From positions 3,410,001-3,474,000 of the forward strand of contig NC_087381.1 in assembly GCF_963675165.1 (NCBI RefSeq): DNA of 64,000 nucleotides, read 5' to 3'. The stretch comes from Halichondria panicea (Eukaryota; Porifera; Demospongiae; Suberitida; Halichondriidae). Under the pieces are notes generated by a model. That model saw nothing but the letters and a program-made list of their open reading frames with translations, had not been told where the DNA came from and searched no databases. Positions 1-11,076 of this stretch are shown one piece after another; position 1 is the first letter of the stretch, and every line of letters begins with the position of its first letter. The position numbers were made by a program, and so were the translations under genes.

Positions 1-1434
1 TGCAATCACCGTAATGGTTGTATATCACTGTAAATCACATGCAGTAAGGAGTGTAATCACGTTAATGTACGTATAATCACAGTAATTATATAGTTAACTT
101 ATTGCCCTCCCTTCCGTACAACGGTCGATGCCAGCAGCCCAGCACGATTGCAACATGCCAAATATTGCACTGGAGTAACGGAATGCCCGAGTGCAACATG
201 TGGCCCTGAGGGCATTATGTCAACCAGTGATCAATGAGGACTGCTCCTATAACAGTGGGCCTTGGTCAATGGCTATCTTCCGGTCTTCATGCAATTGTCT
301 TTAGAATTACATCCTGGCCGCTGGATATATACTGTACATCTGAGATCAGTGATCCAGTATCATCCTTCACTACATTTTTTCTTTCCGAAACCCTGTCAGG
401 TTTTACCACTGAAGCTTGAAGCTTATTGTGTCAGGTCCCCCCCGGGACCTCCGGCTTTACATCCCATCCGTCAGGATGCGGTGGACAGTGATGAACACCT
501 ACTCATTTTTTCAGGGCAAAGCTGAGTAAACTCCTTAGAAAATGTTTCTGCTACTGATGGGACTCGAACTCTCAACCTTCCCATCTTGAATCGAGTGCTT
601 TACCCACTGGCCACGTGACAGCAGAGAATATTACCGTGTGGATCGCTGCTGTTTTGGCTGCTTGAAGATTGAAGATCCAAATTTTTCATGGCACATGTGA
701 TGCGTGTCCTTACTTCTGCCGGCAGAGGAGGTTGGACACACGTCATAATGTTTTACAGATGAATGTGTGTGCATGGAGAGATATACGGAAACTTGCAAAG
801 AACAGTAGCTATTCAGCCAAGTCAAAAGCCTGCAAGCGATTTTAGCACTCCATACTATAGTAGTAATAATGATGCTAAAAATACCCAGTGACGAAACTAG
901 AAACTGAGTAGCATAGTCTAGCCTCGACTCCAGCCCCTTCAATAGTGGCCTTTCCCTGCGGCCTGAGTAAGCATACTAGAAGCAATGAGCACTAGATTAG
1001 TCACAACCATGAGTTGTTGCTGCACTTGCCTCTGTTTTGTCTTGGTGTAGCAGGTATAGCATCATAATTATTGTGAAACTACTACGACTCATTAACTAAC
1101 AGGAGATATTACAAGAGAGATAGACCATGTAAAATGCTGACTCAGCAGGATCGACGATTTCACGAGATTATTGATGACTAGATCTACGGATGACGTGTGT
1201 GTCCAGCCTCCTCTGATCTGCTCTGCCGCCGGTCTGTCGCCTCGCCGATTCTTCTTACCGTTCCATTAAAACAAATTCGTAGGGAACCTATAGCGCCTAG
1301 GGCTAGTCTACATTTTTGAGGGTTACTATGCAGCAACCAACAACAGTTTCTGTACATAAATTATACATATATGTGCATCTAAACTTAACAGAAGCCAGGA
1401 GAAGGGCCCTCTATCCCCTGAAACAGAAATAAGG
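1..1434. other. Left-edge stretch without a protein gene
   Basis: No coding exon could be supported here. The first 100 bases hold loosely repeated TAATCAC/GTAAT words. A degenerate tRNA-like sequence lies at 550-622 and is listed separately. The longest open frame, 631-942 on the minus strand, has no recognisable domain and lacks the splice context of the other genes. The 5' UTR and promoter of the first NIDO gene probably lie in the last few hundred bases. Confidence 0.5.
550..622 (-). repeat. Degenerate tRNA-like sequence (pseudo-tRNA or SINE head)
   Basis: The minus strand has a Pol III A-box-like TGGCCAGTGGG and, at normal tRNA spacing, a good B-box (AGTTCGAGTCC). Total length is 73 nt with roughly complementary ends. 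The acceptor, D and anticodon stems contain several mismatches and no anticodon can be assigned with confidence. It is either a decayed tRNA gene or the head of a tRNA-derived SINE. No second copy was seen in the window. Confidence 0.5.
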
Positions 1435-4400
1435 ATGAGAAACTCAAAACTGCTCACTGTCCTCTATATGATGTGCCATCTATGTGGTCAGTATAAAACA
1501 ACAGTGAATAAAGTCAAAACCCTAGAAATGATGTGACGTATTCATAATTAATCCTGTAGCACAAGTGAATTAAAATTATTGTTGCTCATTAATCAGGTCA
1601 TGGATTTGAAGCCCAACTATCCTTTCAGGATTTAGGAGTAACTGGAGCTCTAAGTTTATCACTTCCAAGCAACAACGATATCTCAGATGGTCCATTCACT
1701 GTTCCTGGTGGCGGTATCCCTTACCTTATAACGGAAAATGCAACAGATATCTATGTACGTTACTTTTAGCAGATACAGAGGCCCTTCATTCTTTATAATT
1801 ATATCTCAGCCCTACTTTCTCCACCATGGCATGCAATTAAGCATTTCACTTTAATTATTCTCACACGTATATACACCTATAGATCTCAGACAACGGATTA
1901 ATCTCACTGAATGGTCCATTTGTCGATCCCCCCGAACAAGGAAGTGACTTCTCTGCAGTAGATGGGGAAGGAGTAGTTATAATTGCTCCATACTGGTCTG
2001 ACAATGACATACGATTGTCGGGTTTTATCACATATGAAGAGTATACGTCTACGCACCAACTTCTAGCTGTGCGTGACAAGTTAGCAGAAGTCAGTGCATT
2101 ACTTTCAAGTGTGACAGGGACAGCATTTAGTGGAGCTTGGATGTTTCTGGTGGAGTGGGAAAATTGTTCATCTTTTCCAGCTGGTTCTAACCCAATCGAT
2201 CCTTCTATAAATACTACTTTCCTGTCTTATGTAAGTTTTATCTCACACAGTGCATGTAATATATATCTACATGTATGATTAGCCTCGATCCCAGGCCGAG
2301 TTTTCGCTTTTATAACGGTTAGGCGAACAACTGGGCCTGGTACTAGTTGTCTGCGCATGCGTCAAATTTTCATTGTATATTTGTGGTCGGCAAAAATATT
2401 TAATAAATCAATAATAGAAATTTGTACACAGAAAATGCACAGAGTGAGTACACAAAAGATGCACATAGGGAGCTGCTTCACAAAGGCCTGGGGAGTTGCC
2501 AGTTGTGCTGCAGCACAATTACAGTGACCCAGGGCAACTTCAGGATGATTGAATGCCTTCAAATTACGTTTCAAAAAGATTTAGCAGGCTGCTGGACTTC
2601 TCTGATTCTAGGCCCCAACTCGTAACTCATTGCTTGAGAAAACGTAGATTCTCTTGATGTCTCTGAGCTACCCAGCAACGCTCAAATGAGCAGGTCATAC
2701 TCCAGTCCTGTGTCTGTGAGTATAGGACAATATTAAAAGAAACCAAAGACGGTTAAACCCTTACCTCAAACTGTCCAGTCTCGTCCGTTAGTATAGCCAC
2801 GAGGAGCACTGTTGGGATAGTTGGATATTAGCCATTGCTCCTGTACAGAGAAGTAGACATTTTAAATACGTGTAGATCTATACATATTAAATTTCTCGGT
2901 TATAGTGTCATTGTCGACGAGCTGATGATGGCAGCACCAAGTTCTCTAGCTCACACTCTTCACTTGATCCACCATATTAATGATGAAACTATAGTCTACC
3001 TACATTCTTGCCAAACATGAACAAGACTTGATAGCATAGCCGGCCATAGGGCCCACACAAAAATATCTGACCTTAACAAGCTTGACAAAGCTTTATACCT
3101 CTTCCCTTGTTGTTCAGTCTTCAGAATAAGCTTCAGAGAAGAGAGAAGCTTCAGCTAAGAGCCATTCCAATCGATTCCAATAATGATAAAACGGGAACTG
3201 ACTTCTAGTACACGATAGTACACGAATATAAATGTCACGAAAGTGAACGAGAATATCCATTCGTCAGAATCTGACGAACGACTGACGCATGCGCAGACAA
3301 CTAGTACCAGGCCCAGTTGTTCGCCTAACCGTTATAAAAGCGAAAACTCGGCCTGGGATCGAGGCTACATGTATGATTATATATATAGGTGCAGTGCATG
3401 TAATAATAATTATTATATACAAACCGAATAGTAAACATTGTTTTGCTTTAATGTATTATACATGCAGACAAATAAATATCAAGCGATTGTGATAACTGAC
3501 TCAGTGTCTCAATCATATGCCATCTTCATTTATGAGTGCAATGAAATCGAATGGAGTGGACTTAACTCAACTTTTCCTCGTGTCGGAATTTCCAATGGAA
3601 TGGGCAGGTCATATACCCACCCTTCAAGTGGCAGTGCATCAATTGCTGATATTGACTGCGAAAACGTAAATCCAGGATCTAACATTGTCAATATCGGGCT
3701 GGACTTGACCACCTTTGCACCATTAGTAAGAGTCTCAGCTATAAATTCAAGCATATCACTCTCTTCAGTAGTGTCTGATTCAGTCAGTTCTAGCGATATT
3801 GCAGTCTTGTCAACTCCATCGCAAACGCAATCTCCTCTGGTGCCGATTTCGGTCAGTTCTAGCAATATTGCAGTCTTGTCAACTCCATCGCCAACGCTAG
3901 CTCAGTTATCAGCAAGTTCTACCACAAGCATGGCGATAACTCAAGGTGCGAAGTTATATAAACCGTATACGCTTGATCAGAGACTACTTTTGTATAAAGG
4001 CCATGCATGTATGTATGTATACATTCCTCGCGCATGAATTCAATTCAGTTGTGTTCCAGTAATAAAATCATTGTACATGTCCTTGTTACAGGAAACCAAT
4101 TGCAAGCAACAGTTTCAGTATTTCCATTACCCTCAAGCATACAAAATGGTAAGTATACATGGCTATAAATTATATGCATGAGTGCAACAAGCTGTTTATT
4201 GGCACGGTAGTACAGTAGACTCTCGTCAATCCGGTCACCCTTGGGACAATGCAGCTTGGCCGGAATAGCGAGGTGGCTGCAGCTCAGGAAATAGCCGTGG
4301 CTTAAAAACGACCTTACCTCGAATCTAATGACTACTTTTGCGGTTCTTGTCTCGAGGATAATGAATCATTCTGTTCTCTATTTAAGTGTAATCCAATTTT

Positions 4401-6292
4401 ATTTGCTAAACCACACCCAAAACATCATATCCGGCTGTAATACACGTATAAAATTACATTGAAAACCTTGTTTGGGACAGCCAGCACTGTCCGGTAAACG
4501 GAATAGCGAGTGGCCGTACTTCAGGGTGAGTTTTGTGCAGTAAACATATAGCTAGCATTCCGTGCCAAGCCAAATGGCCGGTATATCGAGGTGGCCGTAC
4601 TTCAGAGAGCCGGAATAACGAGAGTCTATACTGTATATAGATTGTGGTCAAGGGCCTTTAGGCCCGAGATCATTATCTACTATACAAGGGGACAGTTTGG
4701 GTGAGAGTTAGGAACTTCACTCAAAGGTCATATTTCTGTACAGGGCCGTAAGAAGATGTTTTAGGTGAGGGGGCAGAAAAAGGAATTGGCGCCGCAGGGG
4801 CTTGGTCCGGGAGGGGCCCCGCCAGAGGCAAAATTGTATATGTTCTCATGCAGAGATTCAAAGTTTATAAACAAGAGAAAGATACATAAATGAAATAATC
4901 TGCATGCATGAGAGCTAGAAAGGTCCAAAATAGTTTATTCGACGTGTGTTAGTGGAAGCAAAGTCACAAGCAACTGCCTCAAGGTCAAGCAAATCAGTTA
5001 GCGACTTGTTTAAAAAAATAGCCTCTAAAAACCAGGGGGGGGTCTGCATGCCCCCCAGTCCCCCTGGTTCTTACGGCCCTGCTGTATGCCATAATTGTTT
5101 CTGCAGTGTTTTTTTCATGTATGCCATATATACAGCTTATAGACTGCATGACCACAGTTCAATATGCCATATATTAATTAATTGGCACTGCTATAATTAT
5201 TCCTTTGATCTCAGAGGTCAAAAGGCAACAAGCAACAAGCAACAAACTATGTTCTAACTGATTTAGATCCCAAAACCTATTGGCTACTAGAAATGCACTA
5301 GCTTAGCAACAGTCAACCTATATAAACAGCCAACCTAGCAACTGCATCATTATTCTCAGTTTTGAAAACTAATATCTGAATTTGGCATCTCTGTGTCTCT
5401 ACTAAATCTGTGGTCTCTACCGTATAGCGGGTATAAGTTTCGTGGGGTAAAAAATTCGCTCAACTTGAGAAATGTAGTTTTCGTGAGTAAAAATTTTGTT
5501 TAGTCTCGTGGCTGCACGGCATTCCTACGTTCAGATAAGCCACGCCTACGATAAAATTTCATGGAGGTCAGCCTGCCCACGAAAATAACGAATATTTTAC
5601 CCCACGAAAATTACCCGCTATACGGTATTCAGGTCAACCCTGTTCCTCCACCTCAGTTTGATTGACAAAATTATACTACTATTGAACAAAGCGATCTATA
5701 GTACCGGTACTATAGCTCATAGTTCCCTGCTAAATACACTCAAATGGGATCTAATATAATTATACTACAATAATTATGTGCAATTTTGTCTGCAGATACT
5801 CCTACTGTTGTTGGAATCGTTAATAACCTCGTACCTGTTCATGTGATTGTTGTTCCTATTGTTGTTCTTCTTCTGACACTCATCGCCTCTCTAATCGTAA
5901 TCTTCGTATGTTTCTACATGTAAGTTTTGTCCTGACCATGCATGCACCTTTATGTATTCATACATGCATACCGGCGTTAATTACAAATTCGCTAAAATTC
6001 GCTAAAATTACTATAATTATAATAAGCAAATGGTTTACTGTAACTTTAATCCATAACACCCTGAAATCTATGCCCTTGGCCCTGGCTGCATGTATATTGT
6101 TCTTCTATATAAATTATCCTACAGCTGTTGGTTGACCATGCAATGAAATCAATTAGTGGTGCAATCATGCATGCATGCATTTATCATCTCTGGCCGCATC
6201 AGCTCAATCGTATTGTATACTCATACAGGTATCACAAGAAGACAGAAAAAGTTGGACCAGAGGACACCCAAACTGCAGCTATAGTTGAGTAA
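1435..6292 (+). CDS. NIDO-domain type I membrane protein, copy 1 (7 exons)
   Basis: Exons: 1435-1486, 1597-1754, 1883-2230, 3468-3945, 4092-4148, 5796-5919, 6229-6292, giving 426 aa with consistent phases. Residues 1-17 form a signal peptide (MRNSKLLTVLYMMC...). Residues about 80-310 form a NIDO-like (nidogen/alpha-tectorin) ectodomain; key pieces are IIAPYWSDNDIR, an FxGAWMFLVEW strand and QAIVITDSVSQSYAIFIYE. Residues about 305-345 are an S/T/P-rich stalk with two imperfect copies of a unit containing IAVLSTPS. Exon 6 encodes one transmembrane helix (VHVIVVPIVVLLLTLIASLI), followed by a 20-residue charged tail ending AAIVE. The first exon was chosen because its ATG opens a hydrophobic leader, its phase-1 donor is GTCAGT (also used elsewhere in the window), and it matches copy 2. 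An AATAAA lies at 6513-6518. NIDO domains are extracellular adhesion/matrix modules; the ligand is unknown. Tandem paralogue of the gene at 7671. Confidence 0.8.
2280..3367. mobile_element. MULE-like non-autonomous DNA transposon, 10-bp TSD
   Basis: The ends are about 85-bp, nearly perfect inverted repeats beginning TAGCCTCGATCCCAGGCC (2280-2365 and 3284-3367). The element is flanked by identical 10-bp repeats CATGTATGAT at 2270-2279 and 3368-3377. Long terminal inverted repeats with a 9-11 bp duplication are typical of Mutator-like elements. The 0.9-kb interior has no transposase-like frame. It sits in intron 3 of the first NIDO gene. Related termini occur near 7390-7480, 10354-10440 and 63391-63961. 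Confidence 0.85.
4213..4633. mobile_element. pogo/Tigger-like MITE
   Basis: The termini read CAGTAGACTCTCGTCAATCCGG on the left and the inverse of CAGTATAGACTCTCGTTATTCC on the right, flanked by TA dinucleotides. CAGT...ACTCTCG...CCGG ends with a TA target are characteristic of pogo/Tigger elements of the Tc1/mariner superfamily. There is no transposase frame. Located in intron 5 of the first NIDO gene; a related, interrupted copy is at 10082-10506. Confidence 0.7.
4741..5081. mobile_element. hAT-like MITE
   Basis: Terminal inverted repeats are CAGGGCCGTAAGAA at 4741 and TTCTTACGGCCCTG ending at 5081. The interior is short and contains G-rich runs near both ends. The shape of the ends suggests hAT. 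The flanks share only CTGTA, so an 8-bp target duplication is not clean. Non-coding; located in intron 5 of the first NIDO gene. Confidence 0.6.
5418..5627. mobile_element. Palindromic MITE, ACCGTATAGCGGG family
   Basis: A 210-bp element with inverted ends: TACCGTATAGCGGGTATAAG at the left and its near-inverse, ...ATTACCCGCTATACGGTA, at the right, with CGTGGGGTAAAA/TTTTACCCCACG continuing inward. It has no coding capacity. Other copies or fragments of the family occur at about 16698-16905, 26065-26220, 51905-52073 and 57672-57720. Confidence 0.75.
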
Positions 6293-7670
6293 AGGCTATA
6301 TATAATCGTGGAAAGACTATAATTATAATTATGTATCATGATAATATTACTATTATGCGAGTTAAAACTTGTTGTAATGAAAGTACCACAGGTGCTGATG
6401 CCTCGGTGAGGTGCCAAAGCTTTATAATAATGAAAGCACCGCGGGTGCTGATGGGTATAGAGATGCCAAAGCTACATAACATAAGTTCATACATAACATA
6501 AGTTTATCGGCTAATAAAAATTTGCCAATAACCTTCCCTCCTAAACAATAATTATTAGGGTCTTAATTAAGAGCGGGATAACCTTAATTAGAAAGCGTAC
6601 ATAAATTATACCTATCAATCTGCTCGGGCCATATCTAAGGGCATTTCGTATGATTTCTCAAGGTTAACAATATCCGGGGATCAAAAGCCCCCAGACGCTA
6701 ACTGCATACATGTATAGCCCTTGCATGGTTGGCATATTACAAAGTATAGGGCAATGCCATACAATCTAGTATCACAGCATGATTTACCATATCTAGTGCA
6801 GAAGTGAACCTGTTAAATTGAACTCAGTTCATCAGAAGGATTTAATGTGGTTAACATGCAGGGGACATGCAGTGACCAACCACGGGCACCGCATGCGCAA
6901 TCAGTACAAGTTCCATGTGGTCTGGCAGTCGTTAACTATAGCTAAACAGAGCAGAAAACTTCTCGACTCTTTCCCTCCCTTTCCCTTCCCTAAGTCACGG
7001 GATGGGGTACGTTGATCAAACGGTTCTAGCGATGTGTATACCCGGTAGAAAGATGTAGAGTGTGTGATGTGTATGTTTTTTTAAGGGCGTGATATTTACA
7101 AGGGCTTAATATTCCGGCTCGGCCCCGGATCACCAGACGGAGCAGGTCATCCCCCCCATTCCTTCCCTCAGAGTAGGCTCCAAACCCTTCAGAAAGAGCG
7201 TACATTGATATCTATCAATCTGGCCGGGTCTGTCATAACTAAGGGCATTTTCATATGATTTCTCAGGGTTAACAACATCCTGGGATCAAAAGCCCCCAGA
7301 CGCTAATTGCATATAGCCCTTGCATGGTTGGCATGCATGCACTAGCCTCCTTCACAAGAAGGCCTCAAAAAGGAGGCCTCTCTTCGAGGAAGAGCGGCCT
7401 GGGATCGAGGCTAGGCATGCACATGCAATATAGCCTCGACCCTAGCCTAGATTAAATTAATCGGCCTGGTCTCGAGGCTACCTCGAGGCCGAGAGACCAA
7501 GGGAAATGATCGACAATGATTATAATCCGTTATCTATTATCTAGAGAAAAATCGGCCTGGGAACAAACTAATGAGCCCTGCCCACTTTTCTGTAAGGCCA
7601 TATAGGAGGGGGGCGTGATTTGTGTACCCTAGCCTCCTATAGCTATATAGAGCTAGAGCTAGCTAGAGAC
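6293..7670. repeat. Spacer between the NIDO genes: direct repeats and TIR debris
   Basis: A roughly 143-bp sequence occurs twice in direct orientation, at 6591-6735 and 7192-7334. The copies share GATCAAAAGCCCCCAGACGC and CCCTTGCATGGTTGGCAT. A short imperfect tandem repeat (TAATGAAAG.ACC.C.GGTGCTGATG) lies at 6374-6476. Fragments of the TAGCCTCGAYCC transposon terminus lie at about 7390-7480. No coding exon is visible. The second gene's promoter should lie in the last 200-300 bp. Confidence 0.6.
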
Positions 7671-10600
7671 ATGAGGGTGAACCGGCTCAGTGTAGGTCTA
7701 TTGTGTATGATTTGCTATAGATCTATATGTGGTAAGTTAGCTATAGCAATCAGACGATATATTGTATTCCTGTTCATAAACTGCAACTCAGTGTAGATCT
7801 ATAATTAATTAAGTGGCCGGATTGCAAATTGCTGTACTTTGTGTTTCTATTAGGTTACGGACTTGGAGCTAAGCTCTCCTTTCAGGAGTTTGGAGTGTCT
7901 GGACCTGCAGAAATATTGCTACCACTCGGTAACGATTTCTCAGATGGTCCAATCTCTGTTTCTGGCGGAGGTATTCCTTACCTTGAAATGGAAATGGCAA
8001 CAGATCTCTATGTATGTTACTTTACAACAGAGGCTTTTCTTCGTGTGTGTGTGTGTGTGTGCGTGTGTGTGTGGACACAAAAATTAGCTGTTTCAGCGAA
8101 CAAGACACGTTTATGGTGTTAACTGCTAATGAGACATGCAATAGTTGGCAAAATAATTGGCTAGTTTATAATTATAGTTGAAACTTCTTCGAAGGCAACA
8201 AAAAACACTGTTTCCTAAGCGAGCTAACCGTTGCCAATAGCTTATAGATTCACTCATTCCCGGTCATTACAGTAAAAACTTATTGTATCCGTTTAGCCGC
8301 TGTAATAAATCAACGCACGGGATGAATGGCTTTCTTAGACTATGAGCATGCATCTAAATTGTTTTTCTCTCTCTCAGTTACTATACGTGTTATAACTGTT
8401 GACCTTGAACTCTAGTCTATAATGTATCTCTGCATAAGATTATATATGATAATTGTATTCATCACAAGTCAACCTATAATTATGTAGATCTCAGACAACG
8501 GATTAATCTCACTGAATGCTGAGTTTGTGGATCCCCCCCAACAGGGAAGTGACTTTTCTGCAGCAGATGGGGAAGGAGTAGTTATAATTGCTCCATACTG
8601 GTCTGACAATGACATACGATTGTCAGGCCACGGTTTTGTCAGATATGAAGAGTATCCGTCTACACATCCACATCCATCTGTGGGTGCCAAGTTAAAAGAA
8701 GTCAGTGAGTTTGTTTCGAATGAGACGGGGACAGTGTTTAGTGGAGTTTGGATGTTACTGGTGGAGTGGAATAATTGCCCACCGTTTCCAGCTGGTTTTA
8801 GTGGACCAATTGATCCCTCTATCGATGCTAACTTCCTGTCTTCTGTAAGTTTAGATTGTTGCGCATGTACATAATACAGATTCTAAAGCTTGTATACTAA
8901 ATCCTTGCAACTATAATTATGTGCAACAATTTTGAAATATGCCTACAGAACAACAGTTATCAAGCAATTGTGATAACTGACTCAGTATCACAATCTTATG
9001 TCATCTTCATTTACGAGTGCGACCAAATAAAATGGAGTGGACGTGACTCAAATCATTCTCGTGTTGGAATTTCTGATGGAATGGGCACGTCATACATATA
9101 CCCTATGAGCGGAAATGCATCGATTGTTGATATTGACTGCTTGAATAGTCCAAGATCTATGATTGTCAATATACTTCTGGATTTAAATACTTTTACACTA
9201 GTAGAGCCAGTCATTCCCTCGGTTATCAGTTCAAGAATGACACTACCGTCTTCACTGGATATTGATTTAGTCAGTCCTAGCGTAATCGCAATGTTATCAA
9301 CTCCAACACAAACATTAAATCCTTCAGTGTCTGACTCAGTCAATCTCAGCATTATGTCAAATCCATCGCAAACACCAACTCCTTCGGTGCTTGATTCAGT
9401 CAATCCTAGCATGATTGCAATCATGCCAACTCCATCACAAATGCTAGTACCGGTATCGACAGTTACGGTGGATGTGACTCTAGGTGCGTTAAACTACGTA
9501 TATACTATACTCGAGCAATCTTGCACAATGATAATGTATATCACTATAATATTATCCTTGTTACAGGAAACCAAGAAACAAGTAACAATGTAGCTACAGT
9601 TACTGTAACTCCAGCCCCTACAAATGTTCAAAATGGTATAAGCAGTATAATTATATCTTTACAAGCTATAGTTAATCGTACGATGTGCTATTACTGCATG
9701 ACTGGAGAGTGTACAGAAATTTAATCCCGCGTCACATCTTTATATGTAGTCTAGTAATTGTACGTCGTCATTGACAGTGTGCTATTACCTGTCAAGTAAT
9801 TGCACGCTGTCAATGCCAACGTATTGTAACGGCCGCGGCTGAATCAAAGTGCAGAGAACCTCATCATATAGAAATCACAAGAATAGTATAGTAATTCGTG
9901 CAGTAAGGGATTAATAGCACTTATAGCAAGCACTGGCAAGGTTAATAGCACTTGGCTATAATAATTATTATGCCTATATAATACATAATAATAGTGCAAT
10001 TATAAGCCTTGCCATGGTTGTTACTCGTGCTATTACTCCCATAATTATTGCACTTTTACTTACTATACCAGTACATATATAGGCTCTCGCTATTCTGGCT
10101 CTCTGGAGTACGGCCACCTTGATATACCGGCCATTTGGTTTGGCACGTATTGCTAGCTAGATGGATAAACACAAAACTCCCCCTCAAATGCGGCCACTCG
10201 CCATTCCGTATATATAAATACTTCATGGCCAGTATACTGGCTGCCCAAACTAGGTTTTCAAAAGTAGTTTATTACGGCCGGATATGACGTTTTGAGTGTG
10301 GTTTGGCAGATGAAATAGGATTTATACGTACACTTAAATACAAGGCCGTAGCTAGCCTCGTTCCCAGGCCGATCCGTCTCCAATTGAACGCTAGGTCGAC
10401 TCCTAGGCCTGGTATTGTCAATTGTATCTGGGCGTGGTTGGAATTCGCTCAAATGAGCTAGCATAATTTGCCAAGCCCTAGAGGTCGGAGAGTCTATTAT
10501 ACTGTATACTAATTACAGCATCTTATACGCATCTATTGCACGCGTACGATTAATTAATATAAGCGTGCAATTTCGTTTACAGATACTGCTGGATCCATGA

Positions 10601-10859
10601 ACACTCCTGTTTATGTGATTATAATTCCTGTTGCTGTTGCTGTTATGATGATTATCATCGGCACACTAATCTTCATCTTCGTGTGTATGTACATGTAAGT
10701 ATAATGACAGTTGCATGATGCTCTATATTTGGTATTGAGACACAATGACATGCATGCATGCATACCAAAATTAATTATTGCAGGCATTTCAAGAAAGCGA
10801 ATGTTACGAAAGTCAGACCAGCAGGAAATCTAGAGGTGAAGTTAGTTCAACTGAACTAA
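7671..10859 (+). CDS. NIDO-domain type I membrane protein, copy 2 (7 exons)
   Basis: Exons: 7671-7731, 7854-8011, 8488-8844, 8949-9483, 9567-9635, 10583-10694, 10784-10859, giving 455 aa. Every junction keeps phase with GT..AG borders. Residues 1-20 are a signal peptide (MRVNRLSVGLLCMICY...). Residues about 80-310 match the NIDO region of copy 1, including IIAPYWSDNDIRLSG, FSGVWMLLVEW and YQAIVITDSVSQSYVIFIYE. A Ser/Thr/Pro stalk of about 60 residues follows, with degenerate repeats (SVSDSVN..., SVLDSVN...), longer than in copy 1. Then come a helix (IIIPVAVAVMMIIIGTLIFI) and a 25-residue basic tail. Exon order, phases and the 158-nt exon 2 are identical to copy 1, so this is a tandem duplication that diverged mainly in the stalk and tail. 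It converges on the minus-strand gene at 11077, with about 220 bp between stops. Confidence 0.82.
8042..8073. repeat. (TG)n microsatellite
   Basis: About 16 TG units with one interruption (GTGC), in intron 2 of the second NIDO gene, 30 bp after the donor. Confidence 0.9.
10082..10506. mobile_element. pogo/Tigger-like MITE copy with a nested insertion
   Basis: The ends (TATAGGCTCTCGCTATTCTGG... and ...AGAGTCTATTATACTGTA) and interior match the element at 4213-4633 in inverse orientation, including CCGGCCATTTGG and a TTTGGCACG block. About 85 bp at 10354-10440 resembles the TAGCCTCG...CCAGGCC transposon terminus and interrupts the copy. Located in intron 5 of the second NIDO gene. Confidence 0.6.
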
Positions 10860-11076
10860 TTAAAACTGAAGTAACACTACATATACTTATTTTTTTTATT
10901 GTGTTATCAACAATTTTTTTATGTTGTCATAATTAATTTTTCACCCACATGCATCATTATTTATTTTAGTATACACAAATTGAGAGCATAATTATAATTA
11001 AAAAAACCTGAAACATTACGATAGCTGATTAAATAATAATTTTAAAGTGAACTCAAAAGAGGCCGTATAATTATAA

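Noticed and set aside
631-942. 103-codon minus-strand open frame
   Set aside because: No recognisable domain, no splice context and no homologue in the window; probably chance.
991-1050. ATG with a Cys-rich hydrophobic start (MSTRLVTTMSCCCTCLC) as the first exon of the first NIDO gene
   Set aside because: Its available donors are in the wrong phase for the exon at 1597. The ATG at 1435 gives a correct phase-1 junction and matches the paralogue.
1861-2079. Minus-strand open frames over the NIDO exons (also 8469-8690 and 9053-9424)
   Set aside because: They are antisense shadows of well-supported plus-strand exons.
7863-8087. Frame reading through the TG repeat into a Val/Cys run
   Set aside because: It runs past the exon donor at 8011 into an intronic microsatellite.
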